This document shows positions 24,061-36,503 of a stretch of 64,000 nt of DNA, in pieces. Position numbers and translations under genes: made by a program. The stretch comes from Seriola aureovittata (lineage: Eukaryota; Chordata; Actinopteri; Carangiformes; Carangidae). Under the pieces are notes generated by a model. It was not told where the DNA came from. It ran no database searches and was given only the letters and a program-made list of their open reading frames with translations. Within the stretch, counting starts at the first letter, position 1. Every line of letters starts with the position of its first letter. The stretch covers positions 9,148,501-9,212,500 of the forward strand of contig NC_079373.1 of the NCBI RefSeq assembly GCF_021018895.1, in the 5' to 3' direction.

Positions 24061-24699
24061 TTCCTATACACGTTAAATCGTTACTGTATATTGTCTATAT
24101 GGGGTAGTGGTGTGGTTCTTACTATGCTAAAGAACAAGGTAGTAGTGAGTGTTTATCAATACAAAGCCAATTAGAATTAATATTGTATGGGTAATATTGT
24201 AAACAATCTATATACAGAGGTGGTGGCCATATATTGATGGATTGAGCCTATATGTACACGCATTATGTTTCACCTTAAGTCCCAGAAACCAAGTAATGCG
24301 CCTGGAATACAACACATTTTATGTTTGTGAGCTCCTTCAGCACCATTTAACTCTATGAGATATAACTAAGAAATAAATAAATAAATCCCAATTGAGTCCG
24401 TATGCCTATTAATTGGTATTAATTGTTTATTGTTGGTGTTGGCACTGTGGCCTCCATAATCTGTATTGAGATACATCTGTGATGTGTAGGCCTAGATATA
24501 GGGGAAGATACACGTCTCCCTATTATGTTATTAATTATTATTACAGTTTATGTGTTATGTCCAGGTACCTACCTGTGAATATATTCATGCAGAAGCTTAA
24601 TAAAGAAATAATCGTAACAAAAATAAATCTGAATGACCGTGGAGAATAAGCCTGGTTTCCATTATTCTCCGCCTCATTCACATCGTTTTATAGAATTCT

Positions 24700-24934
24700 G
24701 ACTGGCCCCTCCCATCTCGTTGGTGCGCGAGCTCTGAGCGCTCTGCTGATTGGTCCATTTCCAAGATTCCGCCATATTCAAACTTCCGCCGTGGTGTGTG
24801 TTCTGTTGTCATCGATCTCCTGCTTTCTTTGTACACATTGGGATCAGTTTTTACACGGCTGTTCGTCGTCCTTTGCTCACTTTGCTACAACTACGCCTCG
24901 ATATAAGTGATTTCAAAACGAAGCCTCTCGCAAA
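24700..24934 (+). promoter_or_regulatory. Probable net1 promoter and 5' UTR
   Basis: Base composition turns GC-richer just before the first coding exon. An inverted CCAAT box (ATTGG, 24749-24753) lies about 185 bp upstream of the ATG. A GCGCGAGCTCTGAGCGCTCT stretch precedes it and CCCCTCCC lies just before that. No TATA box is seen. Transcription start is not determinable. Confidence 0.45.
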
Positions 24935-27900
24935 ATGGAAGAAAACGAAGAGGTCTGTGGAGGAACGATGGAAAATAAAAGGCAAAAGCTTCGCAGGATG
25001 TCATCAAGGACGTCCAATGCCAGTGTCATCAACGATGCAGAGCCCTCTCCACAAACACTCCGGAGAAACAACTCCAAAAAGTACGTGGATCATGTCTTAA
25101 AATACAAAAATCCTTATTTATTTCGTAGCTCTGTTGCAATATAATGTGGCTATTACACTCTTTATTGTGGCTAATGGTACCTGGTTAGTCAACAATGTCG
25201 GGCAGGACTGGTATTGTAACTGGCAAAGGATGCCTTCAGGTGCACCTCGGAAAAAATAACATTCAACTTTTTGTTTTAAACGACGTGGTGACGTATTGCA
25301 ATCATCTGTTTAGTAATTACTTACTTGTCATAACTAATTGCAAGTAAATTAAAGAATGAAGGCAGATTGCAATTTAGAATTGTTTTTATCATTATTTGTC
25401 AGTTGAGTATTTTTCTTAGATTAATTGATTAATCATTTCGTAGTTTCATTTTAGAGGTTGGAACCACTAAACGTTCTGTTTGATCAATAATCAAAATACT
25501 TAGCCTAATTTTCTGCTGATCAACTATTCGACTGATCATTTCTGAACTAGAATCAATGGTAGTGTAAGTTAGATGCAACAATAAATTATATAAGTACACT
25601 ATTAGTAGGGTATGCTAAATGTGTTTCTGCTGCTTTTCTGTTTTGAATAGACCAAGGCAATTAAATAAAGTTATAATTTATTTCATTCTATTCTATCAGC
25701 CAATGCCATATTCATCAGCTCAGTATTGTTTATACCATCAATACAGGGAAGTGACAAACTCACTGACTTGCCTTTAGATACATATATGTGCATAATTTGA
25801 CTTGCATTGCACCTCTACTTGTTCTTACAGACTAAAATGCTAAAATGTTAAATGCTATAAGTATTGATATCTGCAGATATATTTGGTAAAGAGATTTGTA
25901 TTGGCTTCAAATTCATGATTGCACAGTGCCAAATGGTTAGCTTGCAGTCATTACTCTGTTTAAATGTTGACGTGTTTCTGTGTCCCCTACAAATCATTTC
26001 CAGACAGCATCGATTTGTAGATAAATGCAACTTTACCAGTTATTTTCATTATTTTCTTGTATCCTTCACTCTCCACTTATTTTCAGCATAGCTTAAAGGC
26101 ATGAGCACAAGAACTGGGTTGTGTGTAGCAGGGTGTGCAGCTGACCTTGGACTTGACATCACCCTCTGGGAGTCACACCCTAAGAAGAAGACATTTTAAT
26201 TCTCTGTAGCTTCATTGTTTTGTCACCTTAACTGACTTTTTCCTGCAGCAGCAGTGAGCAGTCAGACTCCTTATATGGTTTTAAATATTAATATCCCTCC
26301 GTCTTCATCCACAACGCTTGACATATTTGAAACAGTGACTGGAACAGAAATGGGACACAAACGGCATCCGTCATATTAACAGCTGTAATGCATTCTCCAT
26401 TAAAATGATAACTTTCCAGACAGCCAACTAATGGGGAGCAAAATTTTAAAAACAGACATAAGTAAGCCAAGCTGTCAATGAAGTAGATATAAACTTATTT
26501 TCACCGTGCAAAGCCAAACGTGATTTGTCTCGTTTCTTGTAGACCTCCACTGCAGAGAAGAAGCTCCTTCACGTTTCTGACACCAGGGACTCCATGGGAC
26601 TTCAGTCTAGTGAGTTAATGTTGAAAACCAAACGCTATCGTGTTACACTGCAGTGGTCACATCCTCACGCTATTATCTGTTTGTTGAGCAAATAAAAATA
26701 AAACATGACTGTCATAAGCCATACATGTGACTTGTACATGAACTGCAGCTCTGATACTTGGATTGTGTTTTATATGTAGGAATATTTCATAATGTTGCTG
26801 AAAATCTGTTGTTTGAATTCTCCGTGCACCTGTGAAATATCAAGTGTGTCTTTCTTGTATTTCTGCAGAAGAGAAAGCGCAAAGAGAAGGAGGATGACAC
26901 GGTCAGTCTGTCGAGCTTCGACCTCAAGGTGAGAGTCAGAACAGCCTCTTGTCTGTCCACTGGGTGCAGGTCTGCACTAGACCTGCTTTAATCGCTCAAA
27001 CTTTAATCCTTTTACATGACTCAGGTTGTCAGCTACACAGGAAGCCATGAGCGCTCTCGTGTGTTATATGCTCAGGATAATCTCTCAAACTGGCACAACC
27101 GGTGTGTGTCTGAGGATAATAATGATAATGGTGAAAGAAACTGTTGCTCAAGACGATCAGTCTTTTAGCGCAGTAATGGTTACAAATTCATGGTTCAGTT
27201 CAGTGCATTGAGTGGTTTAATACACTTATACAGCATCAACACTTGCATTTCGATATTATAACATTAAACTTTAATAAAAGACGGCTATGATATTTAGGAG
27301 GATTCCCTAATTTGAGAGGTTTCTCAGCAGGATAAATCACACTAAACAAAAGTATTTCTTTGCAATTATACAAACACTGTATATAATAATGTTTATATAC
27401 TGTATGTATGTATAAATGCTGATTATTTTTTTTTTGACACATGTTGAATAAAATAATTTGAAGGTAAATGTTTTAATCCCAATATCTGCTTGAGAGTCTT
27501 GTGTTAAACAATACCATATTATCCAAGATATTGTTGCAGCGCTACAGTATACACCTCAATATGATCAAGTGGAACTAAAGAGAGTTTATTTCCTTGATTC
27601 GCAGGAACCCAGTAACAAGCGTGTACGACCACTGGCCAAAGTTTCATCCCTCGTCAACTTGATATCTCCTTCAAAGAATGGGGCAGTGCGGCGCTTTGGC
27701 CAGACCATCCAGGTGCAGGGCATTGTCTTTTCTGTGACACTCACTCTTCAAATTGACCATGTGGAAATTTAGATGAGTATAATTTGTTTGACTGTCAAAT
27801 ATTTCTTTTTTTCTAGTCAATGTCATTACGTGGTGATAGCAAGTCACCAGGGATGTCGCTCAAAGCCAGCAGCAAGGCAGCAGGTCCCATTCCCACTAAA

Positions 27901-30900
27901 CGCAGAAACAATCCGCTGTGGTCAGAGACACTGGACGTACATCAGAAGAGCACGTTCTCCACCAAAGAGATCAAGAGACAAGAGGTTGTGTGCTTCAGTC
28001 TAGAGTGCGGTCATCTTAAGAGTACAGAGAGCAGAAAAACTAACTTCTCCTGCGGTGGTTTCTTTCCTCTTTCTTCTCCAGGCAATTTATGAGCTTTACA
28101 GAGGAGAGCAGGATCTCATTGAAGATCTCCAACTTGCACGAAAGGTTAGAAAAATAAAATGTAATCATTTATTTAAAAAATCAAAACATTTACTCTTTCT
28201 TTGTTAACGGCTTCTGTGCTCATCTTCAGGCGTATCATGATCCGATGCTAAAGCTCTCTATAATGACAGAGGAGGAACTTGGTCACATATTTGGGGACCT
28301 GGATGCATACATCCCCTTACATGAGGGTAAGATATCACCAACCATTATTTGACTTTAATGCTAAAATGTGTTTCTGACCATGTGTGAACTATTTTCTCTG
28401 CAGACTTACTGATGAAACTGACCGAGGAAACAGGCCCTGATGGAACAGTAGCTCAGATCGGACAGATAGTAATAGACTGGGTACGTACGGTAGCAAATTA
28501 AGGATGTTTACCTTTCACACATGGTTCCTACTGGGCCTTTTTAAGACCTTTTTGATAACATATAGAACACAAAACACAGTTTAATACCTGTGTCACAGTT
28601 AAACTGGTCAAAGTAAAATCAAAGTATGATGGAAAACCAGTAGGGATTATACAGCCTAGAATGATTTATTATTATATCCAGTTTTTCAGTAGTTTCTAGC
28701 GGTATATAGCAGTAATTCCTAATGCATAAAATGAAATTAATTATGCATTAATTTAATTGGACATGGATAAGCTGCAGAAAATGGATGGATGGACCCATTA
28801 AAAATTACAAATTAATTTAAGTTTTGGCTATAATTGACACATGCCCATTATGAGACAAGCCTTCCTAGCTACTGTAACTAGCTAATAGATGTGACGGTGT
28901 TTGCATCAGGTTTGACGGTGCTGACTGAAACTTAACTAAAATGGATTGGTCCTGCAGCACAACCCACTGTCAAAAAATCACACTTAGTTTAGAGGTGCAT
29001 AACATCTCCAGACAACCAGGAATGGCATACAGAAACATATTATAACATTTCTGTTGACGGTACATTCAAAAGAAAATATTCAAGACTTTAAAATAAAAAG
29101 ATAAAAGACTTTTTGGAAGAAACCAAATTCATTATTTCTTAAGACTTGTCAAGACCTGCAGATACCTTGATACATAGTCTTCAAATAACCTGAACCTGTT
29201 TTTGTATGTTCTCAGCTGCCTGGTCTGAATGCTTACAAAAACTACTGCAGCAACCAGCTTGCAGCCAAAGCCCTGCTTGACCAGAAAAAGCAGGACAGGC
29301 GGGTCCAGGACTTCCTGCAGCGCTGTCTGGAGTCGCCCTTCAGCAGGAAGCTTGACCTCTGGAGCTTCCTAGACATACCACGATCACGCCTGGTGAAATA
29401 CCCACTGCTGCTGCGAGAGATCCTGAGACACACTCCTCCTGATCACCCAGACGTAGCCAGTCTGGATCGAGCTGTATGATATCTACTTTCTACATATCTT
29501 TGCTATCTCAGATATGACTGTTGTTGCTTACATTCAGCTTTTAGATCTGATAAATCACCTGGCTATAGCAATTATGGTGTGCTATTATTTTTATTATTAT
29601 TATCATTATAACACCTTAATTTTATAGTTATAGAACATCTCTACGGTTATTGAGTCTTGTGCATTTTCCCCAGTAGTCATAAGTCTTTCTTTAATTATCC
29701 AGATCATAATAATCCAGGAGATTCTGTCTGATATCAACGTGAGGAAAGGGGAGTCTGAGTGCCAGTATTATATAGACAAACTGGAGTACCTGGATGATAA
29801 GCAGCGGGACCCTCTCATAGACAACTGTAAGACCCTACTTTGTCATGGTGAGCTGCGGAACAAGAGTGGCTCGGTGAGAATTGGGATTACTTTCCATATT
29901 ATTACCATCCACATGCTATGAAATTACTATTAACAGGCAGTTTGTCTTGTATTAAAGTAAATTTCATTCCCTTTGAACGTGTTTCTCTACAGCGGCTGCA
30001 CGTGTTCCTTTTCTCTGAGCTGCTGGTTTTGACCCGACCGGTGACACGTAACGACAGGAGCTGCTTCCAGGTGTATCGACAGCCCATCCCGGTTCGGGAC
30101 TTGGCTCTAGAGGACCTGCAGGATGGAGATATCCGCATGGGGGGGTCATTCAGAGGGGCTTTCACCAATGCAGAGAAAGGTGGGTTGAGTTGTGTTGCAC
30201 TCCATCTTGTGCTGAGGCATTTTCTCAGATTTGTGTCACCCCTTTTTATTTTTAATTGTTTCATCAATTTGATGAATTTGTTCCTTTTCTGTCTTTTGTA
30301 TTGTTTTATATTTGTTATCCCAATGTCCCAAAGGGACCACAATGGTAAAAAAGCTCTAGGCTTTAATGTGTTATCCTGACTTTTTCCCTTTATCTATGCA
30401 CAGAAACTATCAAACAATCAATCTTTTAGGTTTTGCTCCATTGGTCAGACAAAATAAATTAAAGATGCCATTTTGTGCTCTGGGAATTTATTTTATTCTG
30501 ACTTTGTGTGGACTAAGATTAAGAGAAAACAGAGTAATCACAACAAATAATCATTAGTTTCAGCCCTTTTGTGGAAGTAGGGTTTCATTATTGTTTGGTT
30601 TCACCCATTCTGTTGACTCTTCCAAGCTTTTCTGAATCACCTGGTTACACTGGGAACATGCCCTGCGCTGTAAGGGAGGGGTTGGTTGTGGCTCCAGTGT
30701 TCAATAGTGGAATTAAGCTTAACTTGAATCTTCTCTTTGCTGCAACTTTAGATTTTGCTGTTGCACAAGCAGGCCTACGCCAACATGAAAACAGAACAGT
30801 TAGTGGTTATTAAATTTCACAGTGAAGTAAATAGACACCGTATTTACTCCCGTCACTGCAGCTGAACCGCTGTTTTTAGTTTATTTGTACTTTATGGAAT

Positions 30901-31683
30901 GTCATTAAAACTTGATTTTGTCTAGACTTTGCAGCCTTAAAGGACCAGTGTGTAGGATTTAGGGGGCTCTATTTGCAGAAATGGAACATAACATTTATAC
31001 TTATGCTTTCATTAGTGTATAATCACTTGAAAGTAAGAGTCATTGTGTTTTTGCTAGCTTAAAATTATTTCATCTGTTGCATTTTGCACTGCCATATTTC
31101 TACAGTAGCCCAGAACGGACAAACCAAACACTGGCTCTAGAGAGGGCCTTGTGTGTTTATGTTGCCTGAAGGCCACTGTAGGTTGTCCTACATGCTTGGA
31201 AAGGGAGGGGTTAGGGGAGGGGTATTCGGTTGGTTGCAATCACCACTAGATGCCACTGAATCCTACACACTGGTCCTTTTAAAGAGAGCTTTTTTCTTTT
31301 CTTTTTTTTATCTTTTTTGACTGTCTTTCTTTGCTTTCTGTGTCTCTCCAGTGAAGAATGTTTTCCGTGTGAGCTCTCTGGATCCATCCCATGGGCAGTC
31401 CCACACCCTGCATGTCAATGATGTCTACCACAAACAGCAATGGCTCAACTGCCTACGCTCTGCGATGGCCCAGCAACAGGAGGCTCCACCTAGAGTTCAG
31501 CAGGGAGAAGCTGTCAGAGCCAAACGGCGCTCCTCTGCTCGCTCAGCCACCGTCTATGATGACGAGACAGACGAGAACTGTCCGCCTGTCTCTGGCCCTA
31601 AACTCAGGCCTCAGACACTCTCCAAAACCAGACTGGACCAGAAGTTACAAGGCTCAGTAAAGAGGAAGGAGACTGGAGTGTAG
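24935..31683 (+). CDS. net1: Net1, Rho guanine nucleotide exchange factor (neuroepithelial cell-transforming 1)
   Basis: Coding exons: 24935-25080, 26543-26609, 26869-26928, 27605-27712, 27817-27984, 28082-28144, 28230-28326, 28404-28480, 29216-29473, 29703-29873, 29993-30179, 31352-31683; 577 residues, human about 596. Every junction is GT..AG and in phase. Human NET1 is matched throughout: SSFTFLTPGTPWDFSL, KRKRKEKEDD, EPSNKRVRPLAKVSSLVNLI. The DH domain spans about 175-358 (AIYELYRGEQDLIEDL, QDFLQRCLESPFSRKLDLW, SRLVKYPLLLREIL) and the PH domain about 385-505 (LLCHGELRNKSG, DPSHGQSHTLHVNDVYHKQQ). Known family role: loads GTP on RhoA/RhoB; the N-terminal basic clusters are nuclear localisation signals in the mammalian protein. 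The C-terminus ETGV keeps a class I PDZ ligand form. Start: first ATG, A at -3 and G at +4. The short-isoform first exon was not found. Confidence 0.97.
30939..31280. mobile_element. About 340-bp MITE with terminal inverted repeats in the last net1 intron
   Basis: Left end AGGACCAGTGTGTAGGATT (30941-30959) is matched exactly in reverse complement by AATCCTACACACTGGTCCT (31259-31277), a perfect 19-bp terminal inverted repeat. Flanks read TTAA on the left and TTTAA on the right, suggesting a TA or TTAA target. The interior has no transposase. It lies 71 bp before the acceptor of net1's last coding exon. Confidence 0.8.
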
Positions 31684-32367
31684 ACATTTAACCTGACCTG
31701 ATGGTTCTCAAATGGGTTCCTCTCAGACAGGCACGTGTTCAACATGTGCCTTGTTCGTCACGTAATTGAATGTTTCATGCAACCACTGATTTTGCGCTCT
31801 TGCTTCATCTCTGTAGCTGCACTGAAAAGCCTCTCCAATCATTTCCGTCCAAATGTATATCAAATTTTAGTCTTAAAACGTGTAATTAGTTTACATAAAA
31901 AGTTATGTGCTAGTGTGACTGAAATAGATGTTTACACCAGCTTAATGTGTGTGGAATTAGGGTTTTCTGTGTCTACCTGAGCTAAAACAACCTAATACCA
32001 CTTGTAGTTTTTTTTGTTTTGATTCATCATTCATTTCAGTGTCACACATTTAAAACTTTCCTTTTCTTTTTTTTTTTGCTCTAATCAAAATGTCAGAGCA
32101 GCTATAGTGTAAGCAGCATGTGTGCAGTTGTCTGTTGTAAGTGTTATGTGTGCAAAGATAAAGGACCAAGAAGAAGAAATTGTGATGGCCTCAGCTGTGC
32201 AGGAAGCCGTTGAGTTCGAAGAGCTAAAAATGTTGTGAGATTAGATAAAAGATAATGACCAGAACCCTGACCATAGATAAGATAAGGTAAGAACATTTCT
32301 TGGGAAAAAATCAGACAAATCTACATGTATTCATTTGTGTTCAGTGGAAAATTGTTAATCATTGAAA

Positions 32368-32373
32368 AATAAA
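32368..32373 (+). terminator. Candidate polyadenylation signal of net1
   Basis: AATAAA 685 bp after the stop codon, followed about 25-70 bp later by GT-rich sequence (GAGTGTGACTCACTGTGAGG, TTATTGTTGTTGTTAC) as expected for a downstream element. This predicts a 3' UTR of about 0.7 kb. Confidence 0.6.
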
Positions 32374-32399
32374 ACACTTGTTTGTACTTTAAGAGTCCT

Positions 32400-35300
32400 G
32401 AGTGTGACTCACTGTGAGGTTATTGTTGTTGTTACAACACATCTTCAGTTGTACTTTGACCCCTTTGTCACTTCCTTTTACTGTTGACAGAGCTGTTTGA
32501 CATTGTGTCGCAATATTTATAGGGCAAACAGAAGCTGAGCTAAAAACTGAACTTGACTCCTTTCAGACAGACTAGCTGTTAAAAATGATATATGTGTAAT
32601 GTAAAAAGTCATCATTGCATTTTTCATTAGATCCATTTGAATCATCAAGTCACTTTTACTGGTAAATTATTTTCAGTTTAGAAGCTCTCTGTCATCAGAT
32701 GTTAATGACTGCATGGCGAGGCTTGTTGATGAATGGGTTTGATCGGCCCGCTTCATTTTTACCTACATGTAAATGTCAATTTTTTGTGTAATTAAATTAT
32801 AGCTAAATATCAGTTGTAATGCCAGTGTTTGTCTGGTGTTTATACTCACTGCAAGTGAGAGTGACTCTCTAATATTTTATCACTATCACTAATAATGAAG
32901 AAAACCTGTACAGAAAACAAAGGGGCCCCTTGCAAAGTGTCAGCTGTTGAACCTGCAGTATTTATAGCTCATGGTATGCCGCCAACACTAACAGCTTCGC
33001 TACAGCCTTGCTGAACATCTTCAAAATGTAGTTTTCTGCTGAAATAGGACACTGTTGAATGTGTGGCTCACATGAGCTGATCATGGCAGAAAGTCCATGC
33101 AGTCTTTCTGGTAGGGTTATAAACGCAACAGTCCAAGTAAAATAATTGTTACGCAGCTACACTCCCTGGTATTTGTCTCCACCATCCTCTCACCGTGGCT
33201 CTTCATGCTTTCTCTTGGTCGTGTGGTTCATGGTTCCCCATCACAACCCCAATGCCCAGTTCCTACACATGACAAGATCAAGGAAGTGAAATTATTTTTC
33301 ATCAGAAAAGAGAAGGAAAAGTTTTTTACTATTATTTGGTTAACTTTGTAGTGTTACACATAGTTTACAAAAGTGGAAATGTGTGTTGTGTTGTATCAGT
33401 CATCTGGAGGAGAATTTTTTTATCATTCATACATTTGAATTAGTACTTAATTTTGTTGTCTGAGGTTAATCACTAATGCAATCAACAGTTAATGTTTTCA
33501 CAAATAGAGTGAACGTCTCACAAATCTGAAGCTGTGTTTTTACAAAGATACTGGAGTCTACTTGTTCACCATGTCCAGGTTTGACAATTATAAATGTAAC
33601 TTAAGGAGTTTTCAGGCTACAGCTGGTCTATTGGTGTCAGGATGGAGAAAAACAGTGAAGTAGCCCTGTTTGTTTTCATAAATAAAATAAAAAAAGCTTT
33701 TCCAGCTTTGAAAGTGGGTTTCGAACAGTGTTAAGGGTTGCACTACAATACCCAACACCCTTTCAAAACAACAGGAGGTAATGAAAAGGGGAATGGGTCA
33801 GTACTTCAGCTCATGGTGTATTGGTAGAAACTGATATTACAGGTTGTTGTAGTCGGGCCTGTCGGACAGGAAGTAGCAGCTCGGACTAGCTGCTGTGATG
33901 ATGGCAGGGGGCTTAAATACTAAATATTAATACTGAAATATTACACTTAAATTTGTCCTTATCCCTAATACACTTTTTCCGTGCAGTTTTGATGTTACAT
34001 TTGACCTAATTTCAGCACTTCTTGTTTACTCTTTGCTTTTGCTTGAGCTGTTAGCAGGATTTATAGTGATAGGTCACGCTCTCTCTGCAGGAGCAAATAT
34101 TAAAATTTATACACAGGACATACTTTACCCCAGTGAGCCTCCATAAAATCTATAACTTTGTCTCCCCAACTCTGTTTCAAGTGTAAATCAGGGACAAGGA
34201 CACTGATGCAACAAGGACTGTAAGAAAATACAGGCTTATTGGTCTGAGGTATATAAAATGGTCCAAAATATTGCTTTGTCTCCTCTTACAAATTTGTTAA
34301 CCTGTAAAACACTCACAGGTGTTTATCCTGAACCTGACTGCTTACTGAACCTTCTCATTTACTTGGCAAAGGAATAAATTCTTGTTTCATGGTCGCCTCT
34401 AAATGTGGCTCAGATAGCTTGTTTGCTGCCACTGGAGAAACTAACATATGATTTACTAACACATCTGCAGAACAGCTCATGTCATTAACAATCAACTGTC
34501 AATTTTTGTAGCAGCGGCTCATGTTGGGACGTGTTGACTGAGTCAGACTGAATAAATACATTTTCTTTCTGTGCTTCATTTTCATTTCAGATTGTCTGCC
34601 AATTGCTCTCATCTAATCTTCAGTAGTACTTTTCCTCTCTGCCTACCCTGATGTGCTAGGTGTTGGTTCTGTGATAACCTCGTTTTTTTTTCTTCCCTGT
34701 ATTTTCTATTCTCTGCCCACTCTCTGTGTTCCTGCCCACTTTGTAAAGAGACTCTAGCTGTGATGCCTGTTAAAAGGGTTGTTGTACAGATTCCTTGCTG
34801 CAAATTCACCGGTATTGATAGACCAAAAGGTTTTGGTTAAGTTTTTTTTCACCCAGTCCTGTTCAGAAAATTGTCACTTGCTGTAAACCTGCAGTCCCTT
34901 CAGGAGATTATAGCAAGAACTGGGCTTGGATAACTGTTCACCGACTAGTCTTTCTTTAGCGATGTACCAACCATCTCTCCATTATCTAAAATGTTGAGGG
35001 ACTGATGACTTGGCAAGGTTACCCGGATTTAAAGTCATAATGTAATGATTTGATTTTTACCTAAACTGTGCCTTTAATTTGTTAATTGATTCGCTAGTCC
35101 ATCTTTGTGTCCTGGAGGTCTCACATTTTTGTTCCAAAGCTCCCTAACTAACATTTTCCCTTTCATTTTAAATGTATACAATACAGTTTTTGGATGTTTT
35201 TTTTTCCTAATGTTTCCAATTATTTAAATGCAGTATGAATTAATTAATTAGCAGAAAACTAACCAATTTTTAATTCTGAAGTTGTAAATTAAATTACACT
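32400..35300. other. Intergenic region between the 3' ends of net1 and asb13
   Basis: About 2.9 kb separating two convergent genes. It is AT-rich with scattered short open frames, none with recognisable content. Pieces near 33700-33850 read like old repeat sequence. I see no gene, RNA gene or clear regulatory site. Confidence 0.5.
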
Positions 35301-35334
35301 AAAAGACACAACACAGAAAAAATGTTTTGGTCTA

Positions 35335-35340
35335 TTTATT
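35335..35340 (-). terminator. Candidate polyadenylation signal of asb13 (minus strand)
   Basis: TTTATT on the plus strand, AATAAA on the minus strand, about 1.16 kb past the asb13 stop codon. It would place the CAG tract at 35663-35708 inside the 3' UTR. Other TTTATT strings are possible, so the true end is uncertain. Confidence 0.45.
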
Positions 35341-35661
35341 TACACAAATTTAATAGAGGTAGAACCATCTGTATTATTTACAAATTTACATTAAAAATAC
35401 ATAGTCACAGAATATATACAAATAAATACAAATCCTATTCAAAACACTTCATGTACCCTCGAAGATATTGTATTACAGGATCTATGATGAAATCACACTT
35501 ACATTCACACTTACTTGGTCATCATAAGCAAGCCAAGAACGAAATGCAACCAAACAAATACTGACATTAACTTTGACTCAAACGACTACAAGTTATGTGA
35601 AATGCTCCGTCGTGTTGCCAAAGCCTCTGAGAATTGACGGTGTTCAAGATGTGTTCAGTCA

Positions 35662-35662
<1 letters not shown>

Positions 35663-35708
<46 letters not shown>
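35663..35708 (-). repeat. Uninterrupted (CTG/CAG)15 trinucleotide repeat in the inferred asb13 3' UTR
   Basis: On the plus strand this reads as about 15 uninterrupted TGC units; on the asb13 sense strand it is a CAG/GCA repeat about 0.8 kb past the stop codon. It is not in a long open frame on either strand, so it is non-coding. Confidence 0.9.
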
Positions 35709-36503
35709 ACGTTTGAAAGTGGGCTGGGTTATGCTGGGAATTATGTGAGGTGACTGGACTTTGTAAATTTGTCATGTACTAATTAGTGGTTAAGTTATAG
35801 TCCGTCCTGCTGTCACAAATGCAAATAGGTAACAGGAAAGTCTGTGCTTGATTGCCAGTCTGTACACGCCCACACAATTCTGAGAGGAGATCTGATCAGC
35901 CAGAACAATTTGAATCACCTGTGCAGGTTTACCACTGGTGTGCATGGCCTTTACTCACTAGTTGTTCTAGTCTTTCACCCTTCACCCTTCAAACTCTCTT
36001 AACTACCAAGGGCAGCAATTTTTCTACTACCTGCCAAGCATGAAACAGCAGAGTTGAAGAAAATGAGTGGCTTCTGAAGAGTGAGTAAATATTATCGGCC
36101 AGAAAACACGGCTCTAGTCAGATGCTAGTGATACTCTGTGTCTGTTGAATGTATAAGAGAGCAGTTGTTTGCTAATGGGTTAGCAATAATACCTGCAAAG
36201 CTGATGGTATATCTGGGCTGTCTTTCTGTTCCCTAATGGTCAAAAATCTATTAATGTAGCACAACGTGAATGAGCAAATTAAGCCCTTTTCAGTTTGCTT
36301 GGATCAACAGCCTGAGTATTTAAGCTAATGAAATTTCTGTGCACCCTACTAGTCTGGCAGTGTTCAGATTTCTCATCAGTGCTGTACCTCCTCCAACTTC
36401 AACATCCTATCATAAGACTTTCTGGAGAGATATCCACAGTCAGCAGACATATCAGGTCTAGATTTAACCATCTTAGAGCTGCATTTCAAGTTTCTTGTAG
36501 TGA

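Larger units (their letters stand above)
10330..24700. other. About 14 kb intergenic region without a supportable gene
   Basis: All open frames here are short, lack domain resemblance and do not join through splice sites. Contents: a dispersed repeat at 10396-10533; two short related AT-rich blocks near 10750 and 11705 (TTTATAAATGAC); poly-A runs; a GC-richer block at 16260-16720; a microsatellite cluster at 17563-17796; fold-back elements near 15900, 19200 and 20750-21305; repeat pieces near 22660-22940 and 23880-24060. It may contain distal net1 promoters or non-coding transcripts, but nothing in the sequence proves either. Confidence 0.6.

Noticed and set aside
35322..35564. 80-codon plus-strand frame near the asb13 3' end
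   Set aside because: It overlaps the antisense of the inferred asb13 3' UTR, is AT-rich, and has no family resemblance.
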